The translations under genes and the position numbers were made by a program. 64,000 nt of DNA from UBA4416 sp038327195 (GTDB lineage Bacteria; Bacteroidota; Bacteroidia; B-17B0; Aurantibacillaceae): positions 1-64,000 of the forward strand of contig JBBQKU010000017.1 in assembly GCA_038327195.1 (NCBI GenBank). Reading direction: 5' to 3'. The notes below the pieces were generated by a model that ran no database searches, was not told where the DNA came from, and saw nothing but the letters and a program-made list of their open reading frames with translations. Below, one piece after another: positions 16,793-25,948 of the stretch (position 1 is its first letter; the number at the start of each line of letters is the position of its first letter).

Positions 16793-17653
16793 ATGCAAGA
16801 AGAAGAACACTGGGATTTGCGAATTAAACCATATTCAAAATGGTATGAACTGAGATTAAAAGAAATTTTAAGGTATAAAGATCTTTTATTTTTATTTGTA
16901 AGAAGAGATTTTGTTGCGCAATATAAACAAACCATATTGGGCCCACTTTGGTTTTTTATTCAACCAATTTTTACAGCCATTACCTTCACCATCATCTTTG
17001 GTAATTTAGCTGAGATTTCGACAGACGGACTTCCTAAGCCTTTATTTTATATGTGTGGCATAACGTTATGGAACTACTTTGCCGACACCTTAACTAAAAC
17101 TTCTGACACCTTTACCTCTAACGCAAATATATTTGGGAAAGTATATTTTCCACGAATGATTGTGCCACTTTCAATTGTTGTTTCAAATTTAATAAAGTTA
17201 GGGATTCAGTTTTTGTTATTTATTTTACTTTGGATTTTTTATATTTTAAAAGATGATTCAATTATTCATCCAAATAGTGCGTTATTAGTTGTGCCTTTTT
17301 TAATTATTTTAATGGGCTTTTTAGGTTTAAGTTTTGGTATTTTAATTTCATCCATGACCACAAAATACCGCGATTTAAAATTTTTAGTTGTGTTTGGCGT
17401 TCAACTTTTAATGTACGGTTCTCCAATTGTATTTCCATTATCGCTTGTTACCGAAAAATATCCTCACTACAAATTATTTATTTTAGCAAACCCAGTAACT
17501 AGCATTATTGAAGCGTTTAAATATGCCTTTTTAGGTGTTGGAGAATTTAATTGGTTTTACTTATCTTATAGTTTAGTATTTGCCATCGTATTGTTTTTTA
17601 TCAGTTTAATAATATTTCATAAAGTGGAGAAAAACTTCATGGACACTGTTTAA
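16793..17653 (+). CDS. wzm: ABC-2 type polysaccharide exporter permease (Wzm-like)
   Basis: Inner-membrane permease of a polysaccharide ABC exporter, 286 aa with about six membrane helices. The cytoplasmic N-terminus has the family pattern LRYKDLLFLFVRRDFVAQYKQT followed by ILGPLWFFIQPI (about residues 24-57). The conserved block LMYGSPIVFPL is near 206 and NPVTSIIEAFKYAFLG near 230. It is followed after 17 bp by the ATPase gene. Together they indicate that the glycan, or its full-length chain, is exported by the Wzm/Wzt route rather than by a Wzx flippase; no Wzx or Wzy was found in the window. Confidence 0.92.
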   Translation: MQEEEHWDLRIKPYSKWYELRLKEILRYKDLLFLFVRRDFVAQYKQTILGPLWFFIQPIFTAITFTIIFGNLAEISTDGLPKPLFYMCGITLWNYFADTLTKTSDTFTSNANIFGKVYFPRMIVPLSIVVSNLIKLGIQFLLFILLWIFYILKDDSIIHPNSALLVVPFLIILMGFLGLSFGILISSMTTKYRDLKFLVVFGVQLLMYGSPIVFPLSLVTEKYPHYKLFILANPVTSIIEAFKYAFLGVGEFNWFYLSYSLVFAIVLFFISLIIFHKVEKNFMDTV

Positions 17654-17670
17654 TTTTTGTATTTAAAAAA

Positions 17671-18948
17671 ATGAGTCATATAGTATTAAAAGCAGAAAAC
17701 ATTTCAAAACAGTATCGTTTAGGGCAGTTGGGTACCGGAACCATATCTCATGATTTAAACCGATTTTGGGCAAAATTGAGAGGAAAAGAAGATCCTTATT
17801 TAAAAGTGGGTGATGTTAACGATAGAAGTTTAATTGGTGGAAGTGATTATGTGTGGTCGTTAAAAGATATAAATTTTGAAGTAAAACAAGGTGAAGTGCT
17901 TGGTATTATTGGAAAGAACGGAGCAGGAAAATCTACCTTATTAAAAATATTATCACAAGTTACAACGCCCACAACAGGTGAAGTAAAAGTAAAAGGTAGA
18001 ATCGCTTCTTTGTTAGAAGTTGGTACTGGCTTTCACCACGAATTAAGCGGAAGAGAAAATATTTTTTTAAACGGAGCCATTTTAGGAATGACTAAAATTG
18101 AAATAAAATCAAAGCTCGACGAGATTGTTGAATTTAGTGGCGTTGCTAAATATTTGGACACACCTGTAAAACGATATTCTTCGGGAATGATGGTTAGGCT
18201 TGCCTTTGCAGTTGCAGCACACTTAGAACCCGAAATTTTAATTGTTGATGAAGTGCTGGCAGTGGGCGATCAAGAATTTCAGGATAAATGCATTGGCAAA
18301 ATGAAAGATGTTTCATCCCAAGGCCGAACAGTCATTTTTGTGAGTCATAATATGGCAGCAATTAAATCGCTATGTAAAAGAACAATTGTATTAAAAAATG
18401 GTGAAACTTATTTCGATGGAAGTGTTGTTGATGGAATTACTAAATATTTAGAAGCTTTAAATCCCTCTTCAAATACAGGGTCTATTGAAAAGCATCATCG
18501 CACAATTAATACTGGTAAAGCATTTATTAGAACCGTATTATTAGAAAATGAAGAATTTAAAAATGGAAATAGCATTTATTTTAATAACGAAATAAGAATT
18601 ACATGTGCAGTTGAGTTTCTTTTAGACATACCAAATGTTTTATTTGATGCCAGAATTATAAGTGCAGACGGTATAGAGTTTATGCATACAATGAATGCTT
18701 ATGAAAGTGATTTTGCAAGTGTGAAAAAAGGAATGGTAAGCATTCATCTTGATATGGAAAACAGATTGCAGCCTGGAAAATATTTTATTACTTTAGGAGT
18801 CCATCTAAGTGATGGATTAACATTGGATTATTTAGAAAGTATCTTGGAAATAAATGTTTTGAGCGTAGCGAAAAATAATCAAAAAGGACTAATTTATGAT
18901 TTTAAATTAGGATATGTTAGACCTAATGCAACATGGAAAATTAATTAA
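17671..18948 (+). CDS. wzt: Polysaccharide ABC exporter ATPase with C-terminal glycan-binding domain (Wzt-like)
   Basis: ATPase partner of the preceding permease. Walker A GIIGKNGAGKST is at about residues 78-89, the signature YSSGMMVRLA near 169 and Walker B ILIVDEVLAVGD near 189-200. The GSDYVWSLKDINFEVKQGEV region before Walker A is typical of the teichoic acid/O-antigen exporter group. Length 425 aa includes a beta-rich C-terminal domain (about 265-425), like the Wzt domain that recognises the terminal modification of the finished chain. That suggests that a capping group (methyl, or another modification made by enzymes in this cluster) sets chain length. Its stop is one base before the next gene. 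Confidence 0.93.
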   Translation: MSHIVLKAENISKQYRLGQLGTGTISHDLNRFWAKLRGKEDPYLKVGDVNDRSLIGGSDYVWSLKDINFEVKQGEVLGIIGKNGAGKSTLLKILSQVTTPTTGEVKVKGRIASLLEVGTGFHHELSGRENIFLNGAILGMTKIEIKSKLDEIVEFSGVAKYLDTPVKRYSSGMMVRLAFAVAAHLEPEILIVDEVLAVGDQEFQDKCIGKMKDVSSQGRTVIFVSHNMAAIKSLCKRTIVLKNGETYFDGSVVDGITKYLEALNPSSNTGSIEKHHRTINTGKAFIRTVLLENEEFKNGNSIYFNNEIRITCAVEFLLDIPNVLFDARIISADGIEFMHTMNAYESDFASVKKGMVSIHLDMENRLQPGKYFITLGVHLSDGLTLDYLESILEINVLSVAKNNQKGLIYDFKLGYVRPNATWKIN

Positions 18949-18949
18949 T

Positions 18950-20059
18950 ATGAATCAATTTATACCTTTAGCAAAGCCAAATATTTTAAGTAAAGATATT
19001 GAACTTGTTGTAGAAGTGCTTAAGAGCGGAATGCTTGTGCAAGGAAAATATGTTTCGGAATTAGAAAGTGCTTTTGCTAAATTATCGAATGCAAAGTATG
19101 CAAGTGCTTTAAGTAATGGCACAGCTACTCTTCACTTAGCCTTGACAGCGTTAGGAATTAAAGAAGGCGATGAGGTTATTGTTCCAGCTTTCTCATATAT
19201 TGCAACAGCTAACGTTGTTGAGCTTGTTGGAGCTAAACCAATTTTTGTTGATATTGATTTAAAAACATTTAATATCGATGTTGCTAAAATTGAAGAAGCA
19301 ATTACACCTAAAACTAAAGCTATTATACCAGTTCATGAATTTGGATTAGCATGTGATATTGGTGAAATAATGCGACTCGCTAAAAAACATAATTTATTTG
19401 TAATTGAAGATGCTGCTTGTGCTTTAGGGGCTCGTTATAATGAACAACATGTTGGTACTTTCGGCGATTTTGGTTCTTTTTCTTTACATCCGCGGAAGGC
19501 AATTAGTTGCGGTGAAGGGGGAGTTCTTCTAACTAATAATAATTTGTTAGATGAAAAAGTGAAAAAATTAAGAAATCATGGAACCGAATTTATAAATGGA
19601 CAAATGGATTTTACTGAATTTGGTTTTAATTACAGAATGACCGACTTTCAGGCTGCTTTAGTTGTTTCACAAATGGATAGGTTACAAAAAAGTATCGATT
19701 ATAAAAATGAATTAGCAGATATTTATGATAGTAAAATAAATTCAAAAAATATTGTTTTACCATTTACTCCGAGTTATACAAAACATACTTGGCAAACGTA
19801 TCATGTTATCATTGATGAATCTGTAAACAGAGACGAACTTATAAGCAAATTGAAAGAAAAAAATATTGGCGTAAATTATGGCGCACAATGCATGCCTTAC
19901 ATGCAAGCATTTAAAAAGAAATATAATTACGATTGCGAGCAACTTTTTCCAAATGCGTTAAAGGCATACAAACAAGGACTGGCATTGCCCATTTATGATT
20001 TAGTAACAAAAGAACAAATAATATATATATCAAATACACTTAACAACTTATTAAAATGA
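18950..20059 (+). CDS. DegT/DnrJ/EryC1/StrS family sugar aminotransferase (first copy)
   Basis: PLP-dependent aminotransferase acting on a keto nucleotide sugar, about 369 aa. Motifs: NGTATLHLALTALGIKEGDEVIVPAFSY (about residues 52-79), FVIEDAACALGARY near 150 and the PLP-lysine site SLHPRKAISCGEGG (Lys near 183). The start is taken as ATG 18950, two bases after the wzt stop, because MNQFIPLAKPNI is the normal N-terminus; an in-frame ATG at 18914 would lie inside wzt. The stop overlaps the following epimerase start by four bases. The product may be a 4-amino or 3-amino sugar; the exact position cannot be read. Confidence 0.9.
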   Translation: MNQFIPLAKPNILSKDIELVVEVLKSGMLVQGKYVSELESAFAKLSNAKYASALSNGTATLHLALTALGIKEGDEVIVPAFSYIATANVVELVGAKPIFVDIDLKTFNIDVAKIEEAITPKTKAIIPVHEFGLACDIGEIMRLAKKHNLFVIEDAACALGARYNEQHVGTFGDFGSFSLHPRKAISCGEGGVLLTNNNLLDEKVKKLRNHGTEFINGQMDFTEFGFNYRMTDFQAALVVSQMDRLQKSIDYKNELADIYDSKINSKNIVLPFTPSYTKHTWQTYHVIIDESVNRDELISKLKEKNIGVNYGAQCMPYMQAFKKKYNYDCEQLFPNALKAYKQGLALPIYDLVTKEQIIYISNTLNNLLK

Positions 20060-21006
20060 TAACTAACAAAACAATTTTTATTACCGGAGGTGCTGGTTTT
20101 ATTGCAAATACACTAATTAAACATTATGTAAACGATAATAAAATTGTTGTTTACGATAATTTCCATAGAGACACTTTAAGTTCAAGTGATGTTGCGAATC
20201 ATCCTAACTTAAAAATTGTAAAAGGTGATGTTTTAGATTTAATGGCGCTTACTGTTGCTATGAAAGGTGCTGATATTGTAATCCATGCAGCTGGCATTGC
20301 TGGTATTGATACAGTTATAAAATCACCAGTAAGAACAATGCAAGTTAATATGATTGGCACAGCTAATGCATTAGAAGCTGCATTGGCAAATGGAATTAAA
20401 GATAGATTTATTGATTTTTCAACGTCTGAAGTTTTTGGCTCAATGGCATTCAAGTCTTCAGAAACGGATCAAACCGTTTCTGGCAGTGCAGGTGAAGCAC
20501 GATGGACTTATGCGGTTAGTAAACTAGCTGGAGAACATTTAGCGCATGCTTATTTTAAACAATATCATTTACCAGTAGTTACCGTTAGGCCATTTAATGT
20601 TTATGGACCAGGACAAACTGGTGAAGGAGCCATTCAAATTTTTATAAAAAAGGCTTTGAAAAATGAAGAAATTCATATTGATGGTGATGGTTCTCAAATT
20701 AGAGCTTGGTGTTATGTTGATGATTTTGTGGATTGCTTAATTCGTTGTGTGGAAAATCCAAAGGCCGTTGGTGAAAGTTTCAATATTGGTAATTCAAGAG
20801 CAGTAATAACAATTTTAGGATTAGCACAATTAGTTTGTCGTGTATTAAAATCAGACTCGAAAATAGTTTATGATCCACCATTATCTGCTGATATAGCTAT
20901 TCGTATACCTAGTGTACAAAAAACGCTAGAAGTTTTAGATTTTAAGGCAAAGGTAGATTTAGAAGAAGGTGTTTTAAGAACTGCAGAATGGATGAAAACG
21001 TTATAA
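20056..21006 (+). CDS. NAD-dependent sugar epimerase/dehydratase
   Basis: Extended short-chain dehydrogenase acting on a nucleotide sugar, 316 aa. The Rossmann motif is ITGGAGFIANTLIKHY (residues 8-23), the catalytic tyrosine-lysine pair is YAVSKLAGE (about 152-160), and the substrate-side motifs VRPFNVYGPGQTGEGAIQIF (about 177-196) and DGSQIRAWCYVDDFVD (about 214-229) are standard for UDP- or GDP-sugar epimerases/dehydratases. It overlaps the preceding aminotransferase gene by four bases. It may provide the keto sugar for that enzyme. Confidence 0.88.
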   Translation: MITNKTIFITGGAGFIANTLIKHYVNDNKIVVYDNFHRDTLSSSDVANHPNLKIVKGDVLDLMALTVAMKGADIVIHAAGIAGIDTVIKSPVRTMQVNMIGTANALEAALANGIKDRFIDFSTSEVFGSMAFKSSETDQTVSGSAGEARWTYAVSKLAGEHLAHAYFKQYHLPVVTVRPFNVYGPGQTGEGAIQIFIKKALKNEEIHIDGDGSQIRAWCYVDDFVDCLIRCVENPKAVGESFNIGNSRAVITILGLAQLVCRVLKSDSKIVYDPPLSADIAIRIPSVQKTLEVLDFKAKVDLEEGVLRTAEWMKTL

Positions 21007-21010
21007 AACA

Positions 21011-21877
21011 ATGAACGTTTTAGTAACAGGAGCTTCTGGTTTAGTTGGTAATGCAATTTGTAATTGGTTCTTATCCAATAACAATGTCGTTACTGGAGTG
21101 GTTAATAATTCACAAGAAAAAATAAATCATGCAAATTATTCACAATTAAGTGTTGATTTATCAAAAGATGAATTAAATTTAAAAGATCCCTTTGACGCGA
21201 TTATTCACTGTGCAGCCATATTACCGCATAAAAATCAGAATTTATCTGAGCAGGAATTAATTAATATTAGTCAAAAAATCGATAAATCTGTATTCGACTA
21301 TTGCCAATTAAAACAAATAAAAGTTATTTATTTATCAGGAATATATTCTTATCAAGAAAACAATGACAAACTTTTAAAAGAAACCAATGAATTAAATCCG
21401 AATTTATCAGGATACTATTTATCAAAAAAAATAAGCGAAGAATTTTTATCAGTTTCAAAAATAAAGCATATTGTGTTTAGAGTATCTTCACCTTATGGAT
21501 GCTTAGCGAATCAAAGTAATGTGATGAAGATTTTTAATGAAAAGATTGAAAATAATTTGCCTATTACATTGATTGGTAAAGGTGAAAGACAACAAAATTT
21601 TATACATACTGATGATATTTCAGAAGCATGTTATCGTTCATTAATTAAAGACATAGTTGGTGTTTTTAATTTAGCATACGAAAAAAATTATTCTATGATT
21701 GAATTAGCAAGTATCTTAAAAGATATTCATGATTCTAGGTCTGAATTTATTTTTGATACAAATAAAAAAGATGTTAAACAAAATTTAAATTTTGATAATT
21801 CAAAATTAAAAAAGGAATTAGACTGGCTTCCAAAAATAGATTTAAAATCTGGATTGCTAAAAATGCTTAAGTTGTGA
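21011..21877 (+). CDS. NAD(P)-dependent sugar reductase/epimerase (SDR)
   Basis: A second, more divergent extended SDR of 288 aa. N-terminal NAD(P) motif VTGASGLVGNAICNWF (residues 4-19), DAIIHCAAILPHK near 59 and the catalytic YYLSKKISEEF near 138. The GKGERQQNFIHTDDISEA segment near 192 matches the epimerase/RmlD-type active-site lid. It starts four bases after the preceding epimerase and overlaps the next start by four bases (GTGA). Likely a nucleotide sugar 4-reductase or epimerase; the specific substrate is unknown. Confidence 0.82.
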   Translation: MNVLVTGASGLVGNAICNWFLSNNNVVTGVVNNSQEKINHANYSQLSVDLSKDELNLKDPFDAIIHCAAILPHKNQNLSEQELINISQKIDKSVFDYCQLKQIKVIYLSGIYSYQENNDKLLKETNELNPNLSGYYLSKKISEEFLSVSKIKHIVFRVSSPYGCLANQSNVMKIFNEKIENNLPITLIGKGERQQNFIHTDDISEACYRSLIKDIVGVFNLAYEKNYSMIELASILKDIHDSRSEFIFDTNKKDVKQNLNFDNSKLKKELDWLPKIDLKSGLLKMLKL

Positions 21878-22578
21878 AGATAGCTGTTTTTTCAGATGTT
21901 CATGGCAATTATTTGAATTTAGTTTCTTTTTTTGAAAGTGCTGATAAACTTAATATTGACAAATTTATTTGCTTAGGTGATTTGTGTAATTATTATTCAG
22001 ATAATTTAAAAGTTATTGATTTAATCAAGAAAAGAAAAATAAACTGCTTACTAGGTAATCATGATGAATTATATATTAAGGATACAAGAATTTCAGAGAA
22101 AAAGAAATCTGATTATAACTTTGATATTTCCTTATTAGAGTCAAAAGAACATGTTAATTTTTTAAAAACATTACCATTGAAATTTGAAATAACAGAAAAT
22201 AATATAAGTATTTTATTTTGTCATGCCTCGCCAAATGATTTTCTATATACATATATTTATCCTGACACAGATTTAAGTCAATTCAATAATATTAAACACA
22301 ATATTGTTTTTGTTGGACATTCTCATAGACAGTTTCTAAGACAAGAGGGAGATAAGATGTTCTGCAATGTTGGTTCAATTGGTTTACCGCGGGATAATGG
22401 ATCATTAATGGGTTTTGCAATATTTGATACCGATGATTTGTCAATAACTTTATATAGGAAAAAGATAGATATTGATGGAGTAATAGAACGTTATGAAAAC
22501 AAAATAAACATCGATTTAATCGAATTACTTAACCGAAAAGAAACTATAAATTATAAATACACTTTGATTAATGAATAA
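21874..22578 (+). CDS. YfcE-like metallophosphoesterase
   Basis: Calcineurin-like phosphoesterase of 234 aa. All metal-ligand motifs are present: FSDVHGN (Asp8, His10), CLGDLC near 34, LLGNHDEL near 60, FCHASP near 114 and VGHSHRQF near 147. The N-terminus is the usual KIAVFSDVHGNYLNL. A GTG start at 21874 overlaps the previous stop codon, and its own 3' end overlaps the next gene by eight bases, so it is firmly inside the sugar operon. A sugar-phosphate or nucleotide-sugar phosphatase role is plausible from context, not shown by sequence. Confidence 0.85.
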   Translation: MKIAVFSDVHGNYLNLVSFFESADKLNIDKFICLGDLCNYYSDNLKVIDLIKKRKINCLLGNHDELYIKDTRISEKKKSDYNFDISLLESKEHVNFLKTLPLKFEITENNISILFCHASPNDFLYTYIYPDTDLSQFNNIKHNIVFVGHSHRQFLRQEGDKMFCNVGSIGLPRDNGSLMGFAIFDTDDLSITLYRKKIDIDGVIERYENKINIDLIELLNRKETINYKYTLINE

Positions 22579-23617
22579 AATAAATATATTAGTTACAGGC
22601 TCAGGTGGAGGTGGTATCGGAGAACAAGTGATTAAATGTTTGCGTTTAGCAAATCTAAATTTTCATGTTGTTGCAACTGATGTTACACAAATTAGCAAAG
22701 GTAAAATTGATGCAGATGAATTTATTATAGCACCTTTAGCTAATAGTGATAATTATATTTCATTTATTTTGAATTTATGTATTGCCAAAAATATAAAGGT
22801 AATTATACCAGGGTCAGAAATTGAATTGAAGCTATTTTCAAAAAACAGAAATGTGTTTAGTGAGAATAATATTGCATTATTAATAAATTCAAAAAACGTG
22901 ATAAACATTTGTTTAGATAAGAATCTAACAAGTCATTTTTTGAATGAAAACGATTTTCTTTCTCCTCTTTCTTTTGCAATTTCAAATCCTGAGCAATTAG
23001 AGAATATTAATATATTTCCTTTGGTGTTAAAACCTTCAATTGGAGGTGGAGGAAGCGTGAATACTTTAATTGTTCAAAATAAGGAAGAATTAAAAGTTTT
23101 TGGTCAATTTTTATTGAATCAATATGAAGAATTTATTGCCCAAGAATATGTTGGTGACGCTAATTCAGAATATACGGTTGGAATTTTATCAACTAAAGAA
23201 GGTGTAATCGTAGATTCAATTGTATTACGAAGAAATATATTATCTGGTTTAGGTTCTAAAATTAAAATAATGAATACGTCAAAAAAAACCGAACTAGGAA
23301 AATATTTAGCAATAAGTTCTGGTATATCTCAAGGAGAAATTGTTAAAAATGATATCATTTCCAAAGCATGTGAACAAATTGCTTCAAAATTAAGTAGCAC
23401 GGGCCCTTTAAATATTCAACTAAGGCTCGTAGATGACAAAGTTTATATATTTGAAATAAACCCACGTTTTTCTGGAACAAGTCCTATGCGTGCATTAGCA
23501 GGCTTTAACGAACTTGAAATAAGTATTAGAAACAATATACTTGGTGAACAAAAATTCGAACGAATTGATTATAAATTAGGTCATGTTGTAAGAGGATTAA
23601 ATGAGTTTTTTGTATAA
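22571..23617 (+). CDS. ATP-grasp ligase (carbamoyl-phosphate-synthase-like)
   Basis: A 348-aa ATP-grasp protein. The N-terminal pre-ATP-grasp domain shows ILVTGSGGGGIGEQVIKCL (residues 5-23). The ATP-grasp core has PLVLKPSIGGGGSVN (about 152-166), QEYVGDANSEYTVGIL (about 194-209) and the metal-binding ending YIFEINPRFSGTSPMRALAGFNE (about 295-317). This resembles carbamoyl-phosphate-synthase-like ligases in surface-glycan loci, which join a carboxylate to an amine. Context suggests acylation of an amino sugar with an amino acid or similar; substrate unknown. It overlaps its neighbours at both ends. Confidence 0.85.
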   Translation: MNKINILVTGSGGGGIGEQVIKCLRLANLNFHVVATDVTQISKGKIDADEFIIAPLANSDNYISFILNLCIAKNIKVIIPGSEIELKLFSKNRNVFSENNIALLINSKNVINICLDKNLTSHFLNENDFLSPLSFAISNPEQLENINIFPLVLKPSIGGGGSVNTLIVQNKEELKVFGQFLLNQYEEFIAQEYVGDANSEYTVGILSTKEGVIVDSIVLRRNILSGLGSKIKIMNTSKKTELGKYLAISSGISQGEIVKNDIISKACEQIASKLSSTGPLNIQLRLVDDKVYIFEINPRFSGTSPMRALAGFNELEISIRNNILGEQKFERIDYKLGHVVRGLNEFFV

Positions 23618-23618
23618 A

Positions 23619-24797
23619 ATGAAAAATTTTTTAAATATATCAATTGATAATAGAATAATTGGATTAGATGTTATGCGTTCTATTGCAATTTTGATAGTAA
23701 TATTTGGGCATTATATAAATTATTTTCAAGATCATTTATATATATTGATTCCTAAAACTGGAATTTCAATTTATAAATTCTTGGTTATTTTTATTACTGG
23801 ATTTGATGGCGTTGATTTGTTTTTTGTGTTAAGTGGATTTTTAATTGGAAATTCTATTCTGTCTGCTTATCAAAATAAAAAATTAAATTTTAAATATCTA
23901 ATCAGTAATTTTTGGGTAAAGCGTTGGTTTAGAACTATTCCAAATTATTTATTTGTATTGATATTATTGATCTTAATAAATTTTCTAATTGAAAATAGAA
24001 GTGATTCATTAACAGTCCCATATTTTTATTATTTTTTATTTATTCAAAATATATTTAGTGGTGGTTTATCTTTTTTTGCTGAGTCTTGGAGTTTGTCTAT
24101 TGAGGAGTGGTTCTATATTTCATTTCCATTTATTTTAACTACTATAGCATATATTTCAAATAAAAACGAAATGCGAAAATTTATTTTATTTGTTTTTATT
24201 TTATGCTTTATTTTGGTAGGTATAGCAATTCGATTTAATAATATTAATCATTTTGATTTCAATGATGTGAAAAAATTAAATTGGAATACTCAAATAAGAA
24301 CTGCTGTTTTAATGAGAATTGATGCAATTGTGTATGGTGTTTTAATGGCATACTTTAAGATTTATTACATAAATATGTTTCATAAATTTAGGTATTTGTT
24401 ATTAAGTTTCGGTTGTTTTATTTTACTTACTGCTTTTTACTTTATGTTTTTAAATAATAATGATATTCAAGCAACTCAATTTTCTTATGGACTTTATTTT
24501 ACATGTGTTGGCTTAGGAATGTCATTATTGCTTCCATTTTTCTTTTATTTAAAAATTAATAATTCTACTTTAATTAATTCATTTACTTTTATTAGTGTTA
24601 TTTCGTATTCTTTGTATTTAGTAAATTATTCTTTAGTGCAAATAAATATTGAGAATTCTATTATTAGTAATTCAGTCTTCAGTTGTTTCATTAAATTGCT
24701 GTTATCCCTTTTGTTTACTTTAGTTATTAGCATTGTGTTATTTAAATTTATTGAAACACCTATTATGAATTTAAGAAAAAAAATATTAAATGAATAA
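23619..24797 (+). CDS. Acyltransferase 3 family membrane O-acyltransferase (first copy)
   Basis: Multi-pass membrane acyltransferase that typically O-acetylates surface sugars. Family hallmarks: GLDVMRSIAILIVIFGHYI (about residues 14-32, with the conserved Arg and His), FDGVDLFFVLSGFLIGNS (about 66-83) and AESWSLSIEEWFY (about 156-168), followed by six to seven more helices. About 392 aa. I prefer ATG 23619, two bases after the ATP-grasp stop, over an in-frame ATG at 23601 that lies inside that gene; either is possible. It overlaps the next gene by eight bases. Confidence 0.87.
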   Translation: MKNFLNISIDNRIIGLDVMRSIAILIVIFGHYINYFQDHLYILIPKTGISIYKFLVIFITGFDGVDLFFVLSGFLIGNSILSAYQNKKLNFKYLISNFWVKRWFRTIPNYLFVLILLILINFLIENRSDSLTVPYFYYFLFIQNIFSGGLSFFAESWSLSIEEWFYISFPFILTTIAYISNKNEMRKFILFVFILCFILVGIAIRFNNINHFDFNDVKKLNWNTQIRTAVLMRIDAIVYGVLMAYFKIYYINMFHKFRYLLLSFGCFILLTAFYFMFLNNNDIQATQFSYGLYFTCVGLGMSLLLPFFFYLKINNSTLINSFTFISVISYSLYLVNYSLVQINIENSIISNSVFSCFIKLLLSLLFTLVISIVLFKFIETPIMNLRKKILNE

Positions 24798-25947
24798 AGT
24801 ACAAATAAAAAAATGCGTTCGTTGCTTATATGATGAAAATATTCCGAAAATTTCTTTTGATAGCAAAGGCTTATGTAATTATTGCTTTCAGTTTGATGAA
24901 ATGGATAAACAATATCCAATTGACGAATCTGGTAAAAAAATAATTGATGAATACGTTGCTCAAATGAAGCGTGACGGAATAGGTAAACCCTATGATGTTG
25001 TTATTGGATTGAGTGGTGGTTGTGATTCATCATACATGTTGCATTTAGCTAAAAATATTTATGGATTAAGGGTATTAGCAGCTCATTTTGATAATACATT
25101 TAACTCAAAAATTGCAGTCGAAAATATTCAAACAATGACAAGTAAATTAAATATTGATTTATTTACTCATGTTGTAGACAATAATGAATATCAAGCTGTC
25201 ATGAAATCTTTTTTTAAAGCTTCAGTACCAGAAATTGATGCCCCAACAGATTTGGGTTTTGCAACTATGCTATATATGGCATGCTCTAAATATGGAGTAA
25301 AGCATATTTGGGAAGGTCATTCTTTTAGAACCGAAGGAATAACGCCGCCTGGTTGGGTTTATATGGATGCAAAATATATTAAAAGTATTCATAAACAATT
25401 TGGCGAAAAGTATAAAATTAAAACGTTGCCATTATTGTATTTACATAAATGGCTATATTGGATGGTTGTTAAGAAAATTAAAAAATTTAGACCACTTTAT
25501 TATTTAGAATATAACAAGGAAGAAACTAAACAGTTTTTAGCAAATGAATATGGTTGGCAGTGGTATGGAGGTCATCATATGGAGAACCGCACTTCGTATT
25601 TTGCAAATAATTATTTTTTACCTAAAAAATTTGGAATCGACCTAAGAATGTGTGAATTCTCGGGGTTAGTTCGTTCTGGGCAAAAAAATAAAGAAGAGGC
25701 GTTAAAAGAAATATGTTCACCAAAGCCTATTGATAAAAGTATTGAAGATGAGATACGCACGCGTTGTGGGTTTAGTGAAGAAGAATGGTTGAAAATTTGG
25801 ACCATGCCTAAAAAACATTACACTGATTATCCTACTTACAAAAAAACTTTTGAAAGATGGAGGTGGTTGTTTTTTATTCTTTACAAAAAAGGGTATGTAA
25901 ATAGAAGTTTTTATGATAAATTTTGTTTAATGAAGGATGAAAAATAA
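24790..25947 (+). CDS. wbpG: WbpG-type N-acetyl sugar amidotransferase (first copy)
   Basis: PP-loop ATP-dependent amidotransferase that, with HisH2/HisF2 ammonia, converts a sugar acetamido group to an acetamidino group. The N-terminal zinc ribbon is Cys9-X2-Cys12 … Cys29-X2-Cys32, with the family phrase ISFDSKGLCNYC. The PP-loop GLSGGCDSSYML lies at about residues 77-88. The conserved EGHSFRTEG block is near 177, and SDYPTY-like (TDYPTYKKTFE) occurs near 345. Length 385 aa is typical. A second copy lies at 38600-39757 and shares the same architecture, so the cluster has two amidotransferases but only one HisH2/HisF2 pair. Confidence 0.9.
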   Translation: MNKVQIKKCVRCLYDENIPKISFDSKGLCNYCFQFDEMDKQYPIDESGKKIIDEYVAQMKRDGIGKPYDVVIGLSGGCDSSYMLHLAKNIYGLRVLAAHFDNTFNSKIAVENIQTMTSKLNIDLFTHVVDNNEYQAVMKSFFKASVPEIDAPTDLGFATMLYMACSKYGVKHIWEGHSFRTEGITPPGWVYMDAKYIKSIHKQFGEKYKIKTLPLLYLHKWLYWMVVKKIKKFRPLYYLEYNKEETKQFLANEYGWQWYGGHHMENRTSYFANNYFLPKKFGIDLRMCEFSGLVRSGQKNKEEALKEICSPKPIDKSIEDEIRTRCGFSEEEWLKIWTMPKKHYTDYPTYKKTFERWRWLFFILYKKGYVNRSFYDKFCLMKDEK

Positions 25948-25948
25948 T

